DNA of 64,000 nt, from NCBI GenBank assembly GCA_963697345.1, contig CAVONS010000005.1, forward strand, positions 1 to 64,000, written 5' to 3'. This document shows positions 47,101-54,759 of the stretch, one piece after another. How positions within the stretch are numbered: position 1 is the first letter of the stretch; each line of letters begins with the position of its first letter. Source of the stretch: Prado023 sp963697345 (lineage in GTDB: Bacteria; Actinomycetota; Actinomycetes; S36-B12; CAIYMF01). The translations under genes and the position numbers were made by a program. The notes under the pieces were generated by a model that was given only the letters and a program-made list of their open reading frames with translations, had not been told where the DNA came from and ran no database searches.

Positions 47101-47831
47101 ATGCCGACACCGCCGCCCCAACCCACCTGCGGGGGGTGCGCCGGCTGGTGGCGCTGGCTGTCCCGAATCCCGCACCTCGCGGGTACTCGGGGCTCGACAT
47201 GACCGCCAGGCTCATCCTCGGCAGATACCCGGACGGCGGGGCCCAGTCCGTCCTCGACGACTGCACTGACGCCTGCATCGACTTCCTGCTCTCCGGCCCG
47301 CCAGTACGCGATGAGCCCACCTTCGCCACAGCCGTCGGGCGGATCACCCTCGAGCTTCCGCGGCAGTACGCGGCGGCACTGGCCCAACTGGTGACGATCC
47401 TCGGGCTGGCCTGGGAGGCAGAACGAGCCGTGGAGGCGCTCCGGTCCCCGGTGGTGGCCGATTCCGTGGCCGACATCCGGGCCGAGCTGGGTCGGCTCGT
47501 AGGCCCCCGACCGGCCACCAGACATGGGGTCGCTCAACTCCCGGACCTCCGTCGCCACCTGCAGGCGCTGGCCTGGCGCGTGGCCAAGCTGCCCGACGAC
47601 CCCGCAGCCGATCAGCGGCGCATGGAGTCGGCGCACGTCGCAGAACAGCTGATGTCGGATGCCCTGCCCGGCTGGCCGGTGGCCGATCAGATGGCGGCCG
47701 GCGAACTGCAGCGCACCGCCCGCCGCATGGTCGACGAGTACCGCGTCAGCCTCTTCGCGCAACACATCCGCACAGCCGTCCCGGTCTCGGAGCGGCGGAT
47801 CGAGAAGTTCGTTGCCGGACTCAGACCATGA
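44145..47831 (+). CDS. hrpA: ATP-dependent RNA helicase HrpA
   Basis: 1228-residue DEAH-box RNA helicase. Walker A GETGSGKT at 34-41, DEAH at 131-134, SATID, QRAGRCGR (motif VI), then the helicase-associated and OB-fold regions and the long DUF3418 C-terminal domain characteristic of HrpA (LTLTPAQIRVAG onward). HrpA in E. coli rescues stalled or collided ribosomes. ATG 44145 overlaps the upstream SRPBCC stop. It ends 11 bases into the convergent secreted protein gene. Confidence 0.95.
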   Translation: MTMRLAVPDQLPISAHVEAITAALSDHQVVIVAGETGSGKTTQLPKIALAAGRGAKGMIGHTQPRRIAARTLAARIAEECGVELGAEVGFAVRFTDRTARGTKVKVMTDGILLAELQRDRDLRRYDTIIIDEAHERSLNIDFLLGYLTRLLPRRPDLRVIVTSATIDVDRFSAHFGGAPIIEVSGRTYPVEIRYRPTEDVASDDVDAVCDAVMECLTSGDGDVLVFLSGQREIHDVADALRPALDVTTTVLPLYARLSAAEQHRVFAPGGGRRVVLATNVAETSITVPGIRYVVDPGTARISRFSKRLKVQRLPIEAISQASANQRAGRCGRVRDGIAIRLYDEQDFLDRPAFTDPEILRTNLASVILQMAALRLGEIERFPFLDPPDTRQIRDGINLLVELGALTPGDGPPRLTGLGKKLARLPLDPRLGRMVLAAAEAGCVREVVVIAAGLTIQDPRERPEAERGRADAAHARFADRTSDFATLLNLWDHIREVRRTTSGNGLRRACRAEYLNYLRIREWQDLVAQIREVLGGLGIAWSSSRDDHDGVHRALLTGLLSQVGMWDPVRRDYLGARGVRFVVFPGSALARRNPEWVMSSELVETSRLFARRNAAIKPEWVEQAAEHLVSRSYSEPHWSTKRGATVARERVTLFGIPLVAGRAVDYGSIDPPLCRELFIRGALVEGQWSTHHQFWATNRAAVAAAEEVEERSRRRGLVIDDEGLFAFYDAHIPADVTSVRHFDSWWKRTRRSTPDLLTLTPAQIRVAGEELPAEDDFPLRWSAGPEVTLNLSYAFEPGDAADGVTADVPLALLPELDPAEVPGAAPGLRADLVTALLRSPAKSIRRQLGPAPNLVPALLDAPELAEQPILEGVAAAVTRITGVRVTSQDWELTRVPLHLLPRYRVIDEDGTVLGEGRDLAVLQRAHAPDRAAMLARAADDITVTGATTWTFATIPQTVQRVVAGVPVTAYPALIDRGGAVDLGVLPDADTAAPTHLRGVRRLVALAVPNPAPRGYSGLDMTARLILGRYPDGGAQSVLDDCTDACIDFLLSGPPVRDEPTFATAVGRITLELPRQYAAALAQLVTILGLAWEAERAVEALRSPVVADSVADIRAELGRLVGPRPATRHGVAQLPDLRRHLQALAWRVAKLPDDPAADQRRMESAHVAEQLMSDALPGWPVADQMAAGELQRTARRMVDEYRVSLFAQHIRTAVPVSERRIEKFVAGLRP

Positions 47832-48588
47832 ACGACAGGCTCTTCAACGACACCACAGACTCCCCGGTCGCTGCGCGGTAGTCGCGTTGGGCCTCGGCAA
47901 GCGCGGAGGCATAGGTTGCACGGGCGGCCACGATGGACCGCTCATAGGCCAGCCGATCCGAGATGGACGCCACCTGGTACCTGCGCCATGCCCGGACCCG
48001 CTGGGCATTGGTTGCCGCATCCTCGAGATCGGACCTGAGTTGGGCCTGCTCATCGGCGTTGTCGGTACGGAAGGTCTCCCGCGCGGAGGTCAGGGCCAGG
48101 CTCAGGGTGTCGCCCGCGATCGCTGCCGCAGCCCGGTACTCCTGCGTCTTGACGTCCAACTCCAGCGGCTGGATCTTCACCAAGTAGTTGGCCAGTGCCT
48201 CATCGATCTCCGCGTTGCGCTCGGCACGCGCGACCTTCCGTGTCGTGCGGTACTCGTCCACGATGGGCGCGGCTCCGCGCCGATAGACGCGGCGTGCCTT
48301 GCGCCGTTCGGCCTTGGTGTCAGCGTTCTTGAGCGCTGAACGGCGCTGGGCCCGGGGAGCCACCAGCTGGTTGTCACGCTCGGCTCGTGCGGTGGCCATC
48401 TGCGCCATGTAGGTCTCGCGGGACTCCGTCACGCTCTCACGGAGGAACTGCTCCGCGCCATCGCTGAGCTGACTCGTCTCAGGTTCATTCGTGCGCGAGC
48501 GGGTATCGGCAGCGACAGGCATGGCCGCCGCGCCCGTCACCAGGGCGACGCACATGGCCACAGATGCCATCCTGCGCCCTGCTGCCAC
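47821..48588 (-). CDS. Secreted alpha-helical/coiled-coil protein, unknown function
   Basis: 255 residues. Signal peptide at 1-28 (RRMASVAMCVALVTGAAAMPVAADT with an Ala-x-Ala-type cleavage site). The mature part is charged, rich in Arg, Ala and Glu, and predicted to be almost wholly helical (ARAERDNQLVAPRAQRRSAL, RKVARAERNAEIDEALANYL). No cysteines in the mature chain. GTG 48588 has GGGAGG five bases upstream. I do not recognise a family. It overlaps hrpA tail-to-tail by 11 bp. Confidence 0.7.
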   Translation of the reverse strand: MAAGRRMASVAMCVALVTGAAAMPVAADTRSRTNEPETSQLSDGAEQFLRESVTESRETYMAQMATARAERDNQLVAPRAQRRSALKNADTKAERRKARRVYRRGAAPIVDEYRTTRKVARAERNAEIDEALANYLVKIQPLELDVKTQEYRAAAAIAGDTLSLALTSARETFRTDNADEQAQLRSDLEDAATNAQRVRAWRRYQVASISDRLAYERSIVAARATYASALAEAQRDYRAATGESVVSLKSLSFMV

Positions 48589-48708
48589 GGTCCCTCCCAG
48601 TGCCTTGCCCCGCGTTCCCCATCCTAGACCCCCACCCGGGCCAGGCCCAAGGAACTGGCGGAACTCACCACAACGGGGGACTGGTGCCCGCGCCGGGGAC
48701 GCGCATGG

Positions 48709-49107
48709 TCACAGGACCAGGAGCAGGGCCAGCCAGGCGAAGCAGATCACCAGTGCCGCCCCGGAGGACAGGAGGCCGAACACGGCACCCACCCTGCCGG
48801 CCTGGCGGGACACTCCCACGACGAGCCCCACGGCACTCGTGAGCAGGCCGATCGGAGCCAGCACCCACGCGACGATTCCGATCAGCGGGATCAGGGAGAG
48901 GAACAGCGAGACTGAACCCAACGTCGCCCCGACCACGGCTGCGTTGTTGCGCATGACCACGACGGGCGCCGGGGAGGGAGTGACGAACGGCGGGACCTGG
49001 CTCCACGCCGCAGCCGTCGGGAACGACGCAGCGGCGGCCGGGCGCGCAGGCGGCGCAGGCAGATGCGTCAGTGCCAGCGTGTCGTGCTGGTCCCCAGGTG
49101 TGGCCAT
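48709..49107 (-). CDS. Small membrane protein, DUF4190-like
   Basis: 132 residues: a Pro/Ala-rich N-terminal half (about 1-55), then RNNAAVVGATLGSVSLFLSL and two further hydrophobic segments, the arrangement of DUF4190-type actinobacterial membrane proteins. Function unknown. ATG 49107 is chosen because TAGGCT lies seven bases upstream (49115-49120). It sits 20 bases downstream of the frameshifted DUF456 gene on the same strand. Confidence 0.72.
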   Translation of the reverse strand: MATPGDQHDTLALTHLPAPPARPAAAASFPTAAAWSQVPPFVTPSPAPVVVMRNNAAVVGATLGSVSLFLSLIPLIGIVAWVLAPIGLLTSAVGLVVGVSRQAGRVGAVFGLLSSGAALVICFAWLALLLVL

Positions 49108-49127
49108 GAGCAGAAGCCTAGCTCGCG

Positions 49128-49623
49128 TCACTCACCGGCCAGCACCACGACCGCTCCAGCCCAGATCGTGGCGGCCAGGAGCAGGGCACCCAACTCGATG
49201 AGGATCGAGAAGCCCGTGGCCTTCATCGCCAACCAGGTCGACGATCGCGCGGCCGGCCAGTCGCCGAGCCGGACCTGCTCAGCCGCGTAGAGCCCGCCGA
49301 TGAAGCCGACGACCAGGCCCACGATCGGGATGAGGAAGAACCCGACGATTGCCGCGACGCCGCCCACGAGGATGGAGCGGCCAGGCACGCCCGCAGCGGA
49401 CAGGGACCTGTGCGGCAGGAGGTACTTGAGGATCTGACCGACTCCGATGACCAGAGCCATCACGGCGAAGGCGACCCCAGGCGCCACCGCCTCCGGTCAG
49501 AATCGCCCAGACGAGCAGCGCCCCCAGTGCCAGGAGCGTTCCGGGCAGGATCGGGACGACGATCCCCACCGCTGCTACGACGAGAGCTGCCAGGACGAGG
49601 AGGTCGAGCAGGACCTCATTCAC
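49128..49623 (-). pseudogene. DUF456 family membrane protein, apparently frameshifted
   Basis: The N-terminal half is read from the GTG at 49623 (MNEVLLDLLVLAALVVAAVG, VVPILPGTLLALGALLVWAI) and the C-terminal half in another frame (VAFAVMALVIGVGQILKYLL, GVPGRSILVGGVAAIVGFFL) to the stop at 49128. Joined, they make a complete ~165-residue DUF456 protein of four or more membrane segments. The frame changes near the run of four G (49475-49478, minus strand). Its GTG overlaps the stop of the DUF7455 gene by 4 bp. Either an inactivating indel, a sequence error, or two separately translated pieces. Confidence 0.7.
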
Positions 49624-49850
49624 TCAGCGTTGGTCAGTTCATCACCGTTGGTGTGTACCGCGGCAGCATTCGCCTTGGCGATGCGTGCAGAGATCTCGCG
49701 GAGGCTCGCCTCGTGGGCGCGCAGGTGGTGTCCACAGAACAGGAGGTGCGAGCCCGACGCCAGGGTCGCCCGTGCCACGGCTTGGGCCCCACACCGGTCA
49801 CACCGGTCAGCGGCGCTCAGCGCCACCTCTGCCTCAAGAGTGCCAACCAT
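49620..49850 (-). CDS. DUF7455-type small zinc-ribbon-like protein
   Basis: 76 residues with DRCDRCGAQAVARATL and LLFCGHHLRAHE, a CxxC plus CGHH pair that could bind one zinc. Small proteins of this kind lie next to sigA/parE genes in actinobacteria. Function unknown. GAGGAGGGG directly upstream of ATG 49850 is a strong ribosome-binding site and rules out the longer open frame. It is divergent from parE. Confidence 0.82.
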   Translation of the reverse strand: MVGTLEAEVALSAADRCDRCGAQAVARATLASGSHLLFCGHHLRAHEASLREISARIAKANAAAVHTNGDELTNAE

Positions 49851-50001
49851 GTCCCCTCCTCGGTACGTCGTGGATACCAGTGTGGCATCCCGCGGCCGGA
49901 TCTGCCCGGACGTTCGCCAGACGCGCAACATGCATCCGTCGCCGGGGGCGGCACGGAATCCTTCGTTGGTTCGGTGCGCAAGGACGTTGCGACGGTCCCG
50001 G

Positions 50002-50007
50002 TACCCT
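50002..50007 (+). promoter_or_regulatory. -10 element of parE, leaderless geometry
   Basis: TACCCT, six bases, then GTG at 50014. It fixes the start of a gene whose frame is open for another 570 bases upstream. Confidence 0.6.
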
Positions 50008-50013
50008 TGCCGG

Positions 50014-52122
50014 GTGACTGCAGAACCCCTGGAGCCCAAGCGGCGCGCCCGCCGCAGCGATTCGTCCTCGGGCGGCTACTCCGCCAAGCACCTGTCCGTG
50101 CTCGAGGGGCTGGAGGCTGTCCGCAAGCGCCCAGGCATGTACATCGGGTCCACCGACTCCCGCGGGTTGATGCACTGCCTCTGGGAGATCCTGGACAACT
50201 CGGTCGACGAGGCGCTGGGAGGGTGGTGCACCCGGATCGACCTGATCCTGCGCGCCGATGGTTCGGTCGAGGTCCACGACAATGGCCGAGGCATCCCTGT
50301 CGATGTCGAGCCACGCACGAAGCTGACGGGCGTCGAGGTCGTGATGACCAAGCTGCACGCCGGCGGGAAGTTCGGCGGCGGCTCGTACACGGCGTCGGGC
50401 GGGCTGCACGGAGTCGGGGCGAGTGTGGTCAACGCCCTGAGCTCGCGCCTTGACATCGAGGTGGATCGCGACGCCAAGGTTCACCTGATCTCCTTCCGAC
50501 GCGGAATCCCAGGTCTGTTCGATGGCGAGGGGCCCGATACCGGTTTCTCGAAGAAGTCCGGCCTGCGTCGCGAGGGCACGTGCCCGCGATCCAGGACCGG
50601 CACCCGCGTGCGGTTCTGGCCCGACGCGCAGATCTTCACCTCCGATGCCCAGATCGATGTGGCGGCCGTTCACTCCCGCGCCCAGCAGACCACCTTCCTG
50701 GTCCCCGGCCTGACGATCGTCGTGCGCGATGAGCGCGACGGCGGCGACCCGGAGGAGCGCAGCTTCGCCCATCGCGGCGGAATCACGGAGTTCGCCGAGC
50801 ACCTGGCCCTCGGTCAGGCGGTGTCACCGGTGCTGCGCCTGGCGGGTTCCGGCACGTTCACCGAGACCGTTCCCGTGCTCGACAAGCGGGGTCACATGAC
50901 GCCCACCGAGGTGGAGCGCGAGCTCGTGGTGGATATCGCGCTGCGATGGGGCAACCACTACGACTCCGAGCTGCGGTCCTTCGTCAACATCGTGGCAACG
51001 CCGAAGGGCGGAACCCACGTCGCCGGCTTCGAACGTGCGATGGTCAAGACCCTCAACGATCACGTCAGCAGCACCAAGGTGGTCAAGGCCAGCGAGCCGA
51101 CGCTGACCAAGGAGGACGTCCTCGAGGGTGCAACGGCCGTGGTGACCGTTCGATTGGCTGAACCGCAGTTCGAGGGCCAGACCAAGGAGATCCTCGGCAC
51201 CCCCGCGGCATCCCGGATCGTCGCGGCCGTGGTGGGCAAGGAGCTCTCCGCCTGGCTGACCAACCCACCCCGCGGTGACAAGCAGGCGGTCAAGTCGGTG
51301 GGGGAGAAGGTGGCCAACGCGATGCGCGCGCGGGTTGCTGCCCGGGCGCACCGCGACGTGCAGCGGCGCAAGAGCGCGCTGGAGTCCTCGTCCATGCCGG
51401 CCAAGCTCGTGGACTGCCGCAGTGCCGACCTCGAGCGCACAGAGCTGTTCATCGTGGAGGGCAACTCGGCGCTCGGCACGGCCAAGCTCGCGCGCGACTC
51501 GGAGTTCCAGGCCCTGCTGCCCATCCGCGGGAAGATCCTCAACGTGCACAAGGCCTCCCTGGCCGACATGCTCAAGAACGCCGAGTGCGCCGCGATCATC
51601 CAGGTGCTGGGCGCCGGGTCCGGCCGGACGTTCGACCTCGAAGCCCTGCGCTACAGCAAGGTCATCCTGATGGCCGACGCCGATGTCGACGGCGCGCACA
51701 TCCGCTGCCTTCTGCTGACCCTGTTCCACCGCTACATGCCGCAGATGCTCGCCGAGGGCCGGGTGTACTCAGCCGTGCCGCCGCTGCACCGTGTCGAGGT
51801 GATGGCCTCGGGCGGGAAGAAGGCCGAGGTCCGCTACACGCACTCCGACGCCGAGCTGAAGGCCACGCTCTCCGAGCTGTCGCGGGGCGGGCGCCGGTGG
51901 AAGGACCCCCAGCGCTACAAGGGCCTCGGCGAGATGGATGCCGGTCAGCTGCGCGAGACCACGATGGAGCCCGGCAAGCGGACGCTGCGTCGAGTTCGCG
52001 TGCAGGATGCCCACGACGCTGCCACAGTGTTTGACCTGCTGATGGGTTCTGACGTGGCGCCGCGCAAGGAGTTCATCGTTGCCGGTTCGGCCGGCCTGGA
52101 CCGCGACCGCATCGACGCCTGA
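50014..52122 (+). CDS. parE: DNA topoisomerase IV subunit B / second GyrB-type subunit
   Basis: 702-residue type IIA topoisomerase ATPase subunit. GHKL ATPase: LEGLEAVRKRPGMYIGSTD, EILDNSVDEALGG, VHDNGRGIPVD, GGLHGVGASVVNALS. TOPRIM: EGNSALGTAKLARDSEFQAL and the DxD in MADADVDGAHIRC; most GyrB proteins have EGDSA where this has EGNSA. The sequence and its neighbourhood to sigA and DUF7455 match the actinobacterial ParE rather than the GyrB next to dnaN/recF. No parC is in the window. Confidence 0.88.
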   Translation: MTAEPLEPKRRARRSDSSSGGYSAKHLSVLEGLEAVRKRPGMYIGSTDSRGLMHCLWEILDNSVDEALGGWCTRIDLILRADGSVEVHDNGRGIPVDVEPRTKLTGVEVVMTKLHAGGKFGGGSYTASGGLHGVGASVVNALSSRLDIEVDRDAKVHLISFRRGIPGLFDGEGPDTGFSKKSGLRREGTCPRSRTGTRVRFWPDAQIFTSDAQIDVAAVHSRAQQTTFLVPGLTIVVRDERDGGDPEERSFAHRGGITEFAEHLALGQAVSPVLRLAGSGTFTETVPVLDKRGHMTPTEVERELVVDIALRWGNHYDSELRSFVNIVATPKGGTHVAGFERAMVKTLNDHVSSTKVVKASEPTLTKEDVLEGATAVVTVRLAEPQFEGQTKEILGTPAASRIVAAVVGKELSAWLTNPPRGDKQAVKSVGEKVANAMRARVAARAHRDVQRRKSALESSSMPAKLVDCRSADLERTELFIVEGNSALGTAKLARDSEFQALLPIRGKILNVHKASLADMLKNAECAAIIQVLGAGSGRTFDLEALRYSKVILMADADVDGAHIRCLLLTLFHRYMPQMLAEGRVYSAVPPLHRVEVMASGGKKAEVRYTHSDAELKATLSELSRGGRRWKDPQRYKGLGEMDAGQLRETTMEPGKRTLRRVRVQDAHDAATVFDLLMGSDVAPRKEFIVAGSAGLDRDRIDA

Positions 52123-52132
52123 TCCCTGCTCG

Positions 52133-52145
52133 CCGGGCGGCCCGG
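52133..52145. terminator. Short hairpin between convergent parE and carbonic anhydrase genes
   Basis: CCGGG-CGG-CCCGG, 5-bp stem in the 24-base gap. Weak by itself. Confidence 0.35.
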
Positions 52146-52146
52146 A

Positions 52147-52698
52147 TCAGCCGTCGATCAGCTGAAGGCGCCCTGTGTCCACGTCGTAGATCGCCCCGCC
52201 CACCACGAGGTCGCGAGGGAGCAGCGGGAAGCTGCGGATCCGACGGAGGTCACGCTTGAGGGCCACTGCCTCGTCCCTGACGGTCCGGAACTCCATGCTG
52301 GAGGTGTCGACCCCGTACTGCTCCTGGATGATCCTGTGGATCTCGTCCTCGGGGGTGCCCACCATCTTGCACCTCGTGTGCGGCAGCACCAGGACCCGGT
52401 TCACGTCCAGCAGGTAGGTGGCAAGGACCAGGGTGCGTAGGACGTCGTCGGTGACCCGGGCGCCGGCGTTGCGAAGGATCTTCACGTCCCCGGGATCCAT
52501 CCCCACGATCCGCAGCGGATCGATCCGTGAGTCCATGCACGTGACGATGGCGAGTCCCTTGGCCGCCCGGCCGCCGAGTCCCAGCCCGTGGAACGTGCTG
52601 GCGTAGTCGTCGTTGGCCGTCAGGACGTCCGCGAAGTCCTCGGCGGGGAAGGGCGCAGGCTCGTCAGCAGCAGCTGGCACACCGTGGGGGTCTGTCAC
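52147..52698 (-). CDS. Beta-carbonic anhydrase
   Basis: 183 residues. Zinc ligands in CMDSRIDP and the H-x2-C of LPHTRCKM, with the GDVKILRNAGARVTDD segment; this is the small actinobacterial beta class. It interconverts carbon dioxide and bicarbonate. The GTG start overlaps the stop of the upstream flavoprotein reductase gene by 4 bp, so the two form a coupled pair. No signal peptide, so cytoplasmic. Confidence 0.92.
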   Translation of the reverse strand: MTDPHGVPAAADEPAPFPAEDFADVLTANDDYASTFHGLGLGGRAAKGLAIVTCMDSRIDPLRIVGMDPGDVKILRNAGARVTDDVLRTLVLATYLLDVNRVLVLPHTRCKMVGTPEDEIHRIIQEQYGVDTSSMEFRTVRDEAVALKRDLRRIRSFPLLPRDLVVGGAIYDVDTGRLQLIDG

Positions 52699-53678
52699 TC
52701 GGAACCGCCCGAGGAGTGTCCCGGGAAGATGCCCATCCCTGGCTCGACGATCGGGGCGGCATTGTTCACGGCCAGTGCCGCCTCACCGAAGCCGACCGAT
52801 ATCAGCGGGACCTTGCCCGGATAGGTCACGATGTCCCCTGCCCCGAACACCGCCGGCAGGTTGGTGCGCATGGCCGTGTCGACCAGGATTCGGCGCTTCT
52901 CGAGGTCCAGACCCCAGGTGGCGATCGGGCCGATGTTGGCCACGAACCCCAGCGCTGCAACGACGGTCTGGGCCGGCAGGACCGTGACCTCGCCGGTCTC
53001 CTTGTGCTTCACCTCGACCTGCTCGACCCAGTCCTGTGAACCACGGATGGCAGTGACCTCCGAGGAGGTCAGCAGCTGGACCCCCATGTCACGGACGGTG
53101 TCGATCATCGAGCCATGGGCGCGGAACTGCTCCCGGCGGTGGACCAGGCTCACACTTCGTGCGATCGGCTGCAGGGCGTAGGCCCAGTCGAAGGCCGAGT
53201 CACCTCCGCCCACGATCACGATGTCCTTGTCGGCATGCACCGAGAGCTGCGGGACGAAGTACACCAGCCCTCGGCCCTCCCACCCGTCGTCGGCCGGCAG
53301 CGCCCGCGGGGTGAAGGAGCCGATCCCGCCGGTGATGATGACCGCCTTGGCTGTCACCCGCGTCCCCTGCGACCCGGTCACCACGGCCGGACCGCCCTCG
53401 ACGGCCTCCAGCGAGACCGCCTGCTCTCCCAGGACGTACGTGGGCGAGAAGGGCGCCGCCGAGGCGACCAGGTTCTCAACCAGGACCCGACCCTTGACGG
53501 TCGGGTATCCGGCGATGTCGAAGATGTCCTTCTCCGGGTACATCGCAGTGATCTGGCCGCCGGCCTCGGGCAGGGCGTCCATCACCACCACGGACCACCC
53601 GCGGAAGCCCGCGTAGTAGGCCGCATACAGCCCTGACGGTCCAGCCCCGATGATCAGGATGTCGCACTCGTGGGTCAC
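52695..53678 (-). CDS. Ferredoxin/flavodoxin-NADP reductase-like flavoprotein (thioredoxin reductase fold)
   Basis: 327 residues. FAD site DILIIGAGPSGLYAAYY, NADPH site DIVIVGGGDSAFDWAYAL, and closing FGAGDIVTYPGKVPLISVGFGEAA. The redox CxxC of thioredoxin reductase is missing, as in YumC-type ferredoxin-NADP reductases, so thioredoxin is not the expected substrate. GTG 53678 follows TAGGTT (53686-53691) by seven bases. It leads a two-gene unit with the carbonic anhydrase. Confidence 0.88.
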   Translation of the reverse strand: MTHECDILIIGAGPSGLYAAYYAGFRGWSVVVMDALPEAGGQITAMYPEKDIFDIAGYPTVKGRVLVENLVASAAPFSPTYVLGEQAVSLEAVEGGPAVVTGSQGTRVTAKAVIITGGIGSFTPRALPADDGWEGRGLVYFVPQLSVHADKDIVIVGGGDSAFDWAYALQPIARSVSLVHRREQFRAHGSMIDTVRDMGVQLLTSSEVTAIRGSQDWVEQVEVKHKETGEVTVLPAQTVVAALGFVANIGPIATWGLDLEKRRILVDTAMRTNLPAVFGAGDIVTYPGKVPLISVGFGEAALAVNNAAPIVEPGMGIFPGHSSGGSE

Positions 53679-53793
53679 GAGGCCCAACCTATGACAGGCA
53701 CCACGGCTCACGCCGGAGGGGGCCTCGGATGTGGGCTCATCGGACCAGCCGGGCTAGATTCGCCGGAGGTCCGGACTACCTCGGAGGTCAGCG

Positions 53794-54717
53794 TTGTCGA
53801 CTTGGATGCGTACCGCTGGGCGCCGCTTCTCGGGCAGCGCCCTGGGGGACTCCCTGATCGTCGCCTTCCAGACCCGCACCACGGGGCTGGCTGCTGAGGC
53901 CTCGTTCTGGGCCGTGTTCGCGCTTCCGTGGCTGATCATGGGTCTGGTCGCCGGGATCAGCCGGGTGCAGACGGCGCTGGGCTCCGACTCCGTCGAGCAG
54001 TTCCGGGCAAGTGTGCTGGACCTCGCCGACCAGGTGCTGACCCCCGAGGCGATCGACGACCTCCTCGTTCCCCTGTTCGACAGCCTCTTCGGCCGGGGCC
54101 AGACGACCCTGGGCCTCGTCGGCGTCGTGATCGCAGTGTGGGCGGGCTCGCGGGTCATCGATGCTCTGGTCAACGCCATGACGATCGTCTACCAGCGCGA
54201 GGGCCTGCGCTCCTTCGTCCGCGCCAAGCTGCTGTCCCTGGGCGTGTATGTCGCTGGGCTCGGGGTCCTCATCGTGGCCATCCCGCTGATCCTGGCTGGG
54301 CCCGCCTTCCTCACCAGCGTCGTGCCCGGGGTCCAGGGCTCCACCACGTCAACGCTGCTGACGGTCACGCAGATCTGCGTGGTGCTCACCCTGCTGGTCT
54401 CGCTGTACCACTGGGCCGTTCCCCACCGCACCCGCTGGGTCGCCGACATCCCCGGAGCCCTGATCGCGATGGGGCTCTGGGCCATGTTCTCGTGGCTCCT
54501 GCGCTGGTACTTCGCCTGGATCTTCCGGGAGGGCTCGGTCTACGGCGCGATCGCCGCGCCCGTGGCTGTCATGTGGTGGGTCTACGTCACCGTGCTCTCA
54601 CTCATGCTCGGCGCGGCCTTCAACGGGGCGCTGGCGATCCGTCGCGGCTGGTTCGTCCACCCGGACAACGCTGGCCCACCCCCCCAGCCCCTCACGGGTT
54701 CCTCGCAGGAGTTCTGA
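53794..54717 (+). CDS. YihY/BrkB-family membrane protein
   Basis: 307 residues with six or so membrane segments and the YihY family pattern: EASFWAVFALPWLIMGLVAG, ALVNAMTIVYQREGLRSFVR, then a conserved Arg/Trp-rich loop near HRTRWVADIPGALIAMGLWAM. Once misnamed ribonuclease BN; actual function unknown. TTG 53794 is chosen because GGAGG lies about seven bases upstream. TAGATT near 53755 is a -10 candidate. It is followed 42 bases later by the ATP-grasp gene, which has its own weak leaderless -10. Confidence 0.85.
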   Translation: MSTWMRTAGRRFSGSALGDSLIVAFQTRTTGLAAEASFWAVFALPWLIMGLVAGISRVQTALGSDSVEQFRASVLDLADQVLTPEAIDDLLVPLFDSLFGRGQTTLGLVGVVIAVWAGSRVIDALVNAMTIVYQREGLRSFVRAKLLSLGVYVAGLGVLIVAIPLILAGPAFLTSVVPGVQGSTTSTLLTVTQICVVLTLLVSLYHWAVPHRTRWVADIPGALIAMGLWAMFSWLLRWYFAWIFREGSVYGAIAAPVAVMWWVYVTVLSLMLGAAFNGALAIRRGWFVHPDNAGPPPQPLTGSSQEF

Positions 54718-54759
54718 ACCACCGCGACTGCGGACTGACGACGGGCGCATCCTTGCGCT

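Noticed and set aside
49447..50013. Upstream extension of the parE frame (total 891 codons)
   Set aside because: The extension runs through the opposite-strand DUF456 and DUF7455 genes. ParE similarity begins just after GTG 50014, which has a -10 box at the proper distance.
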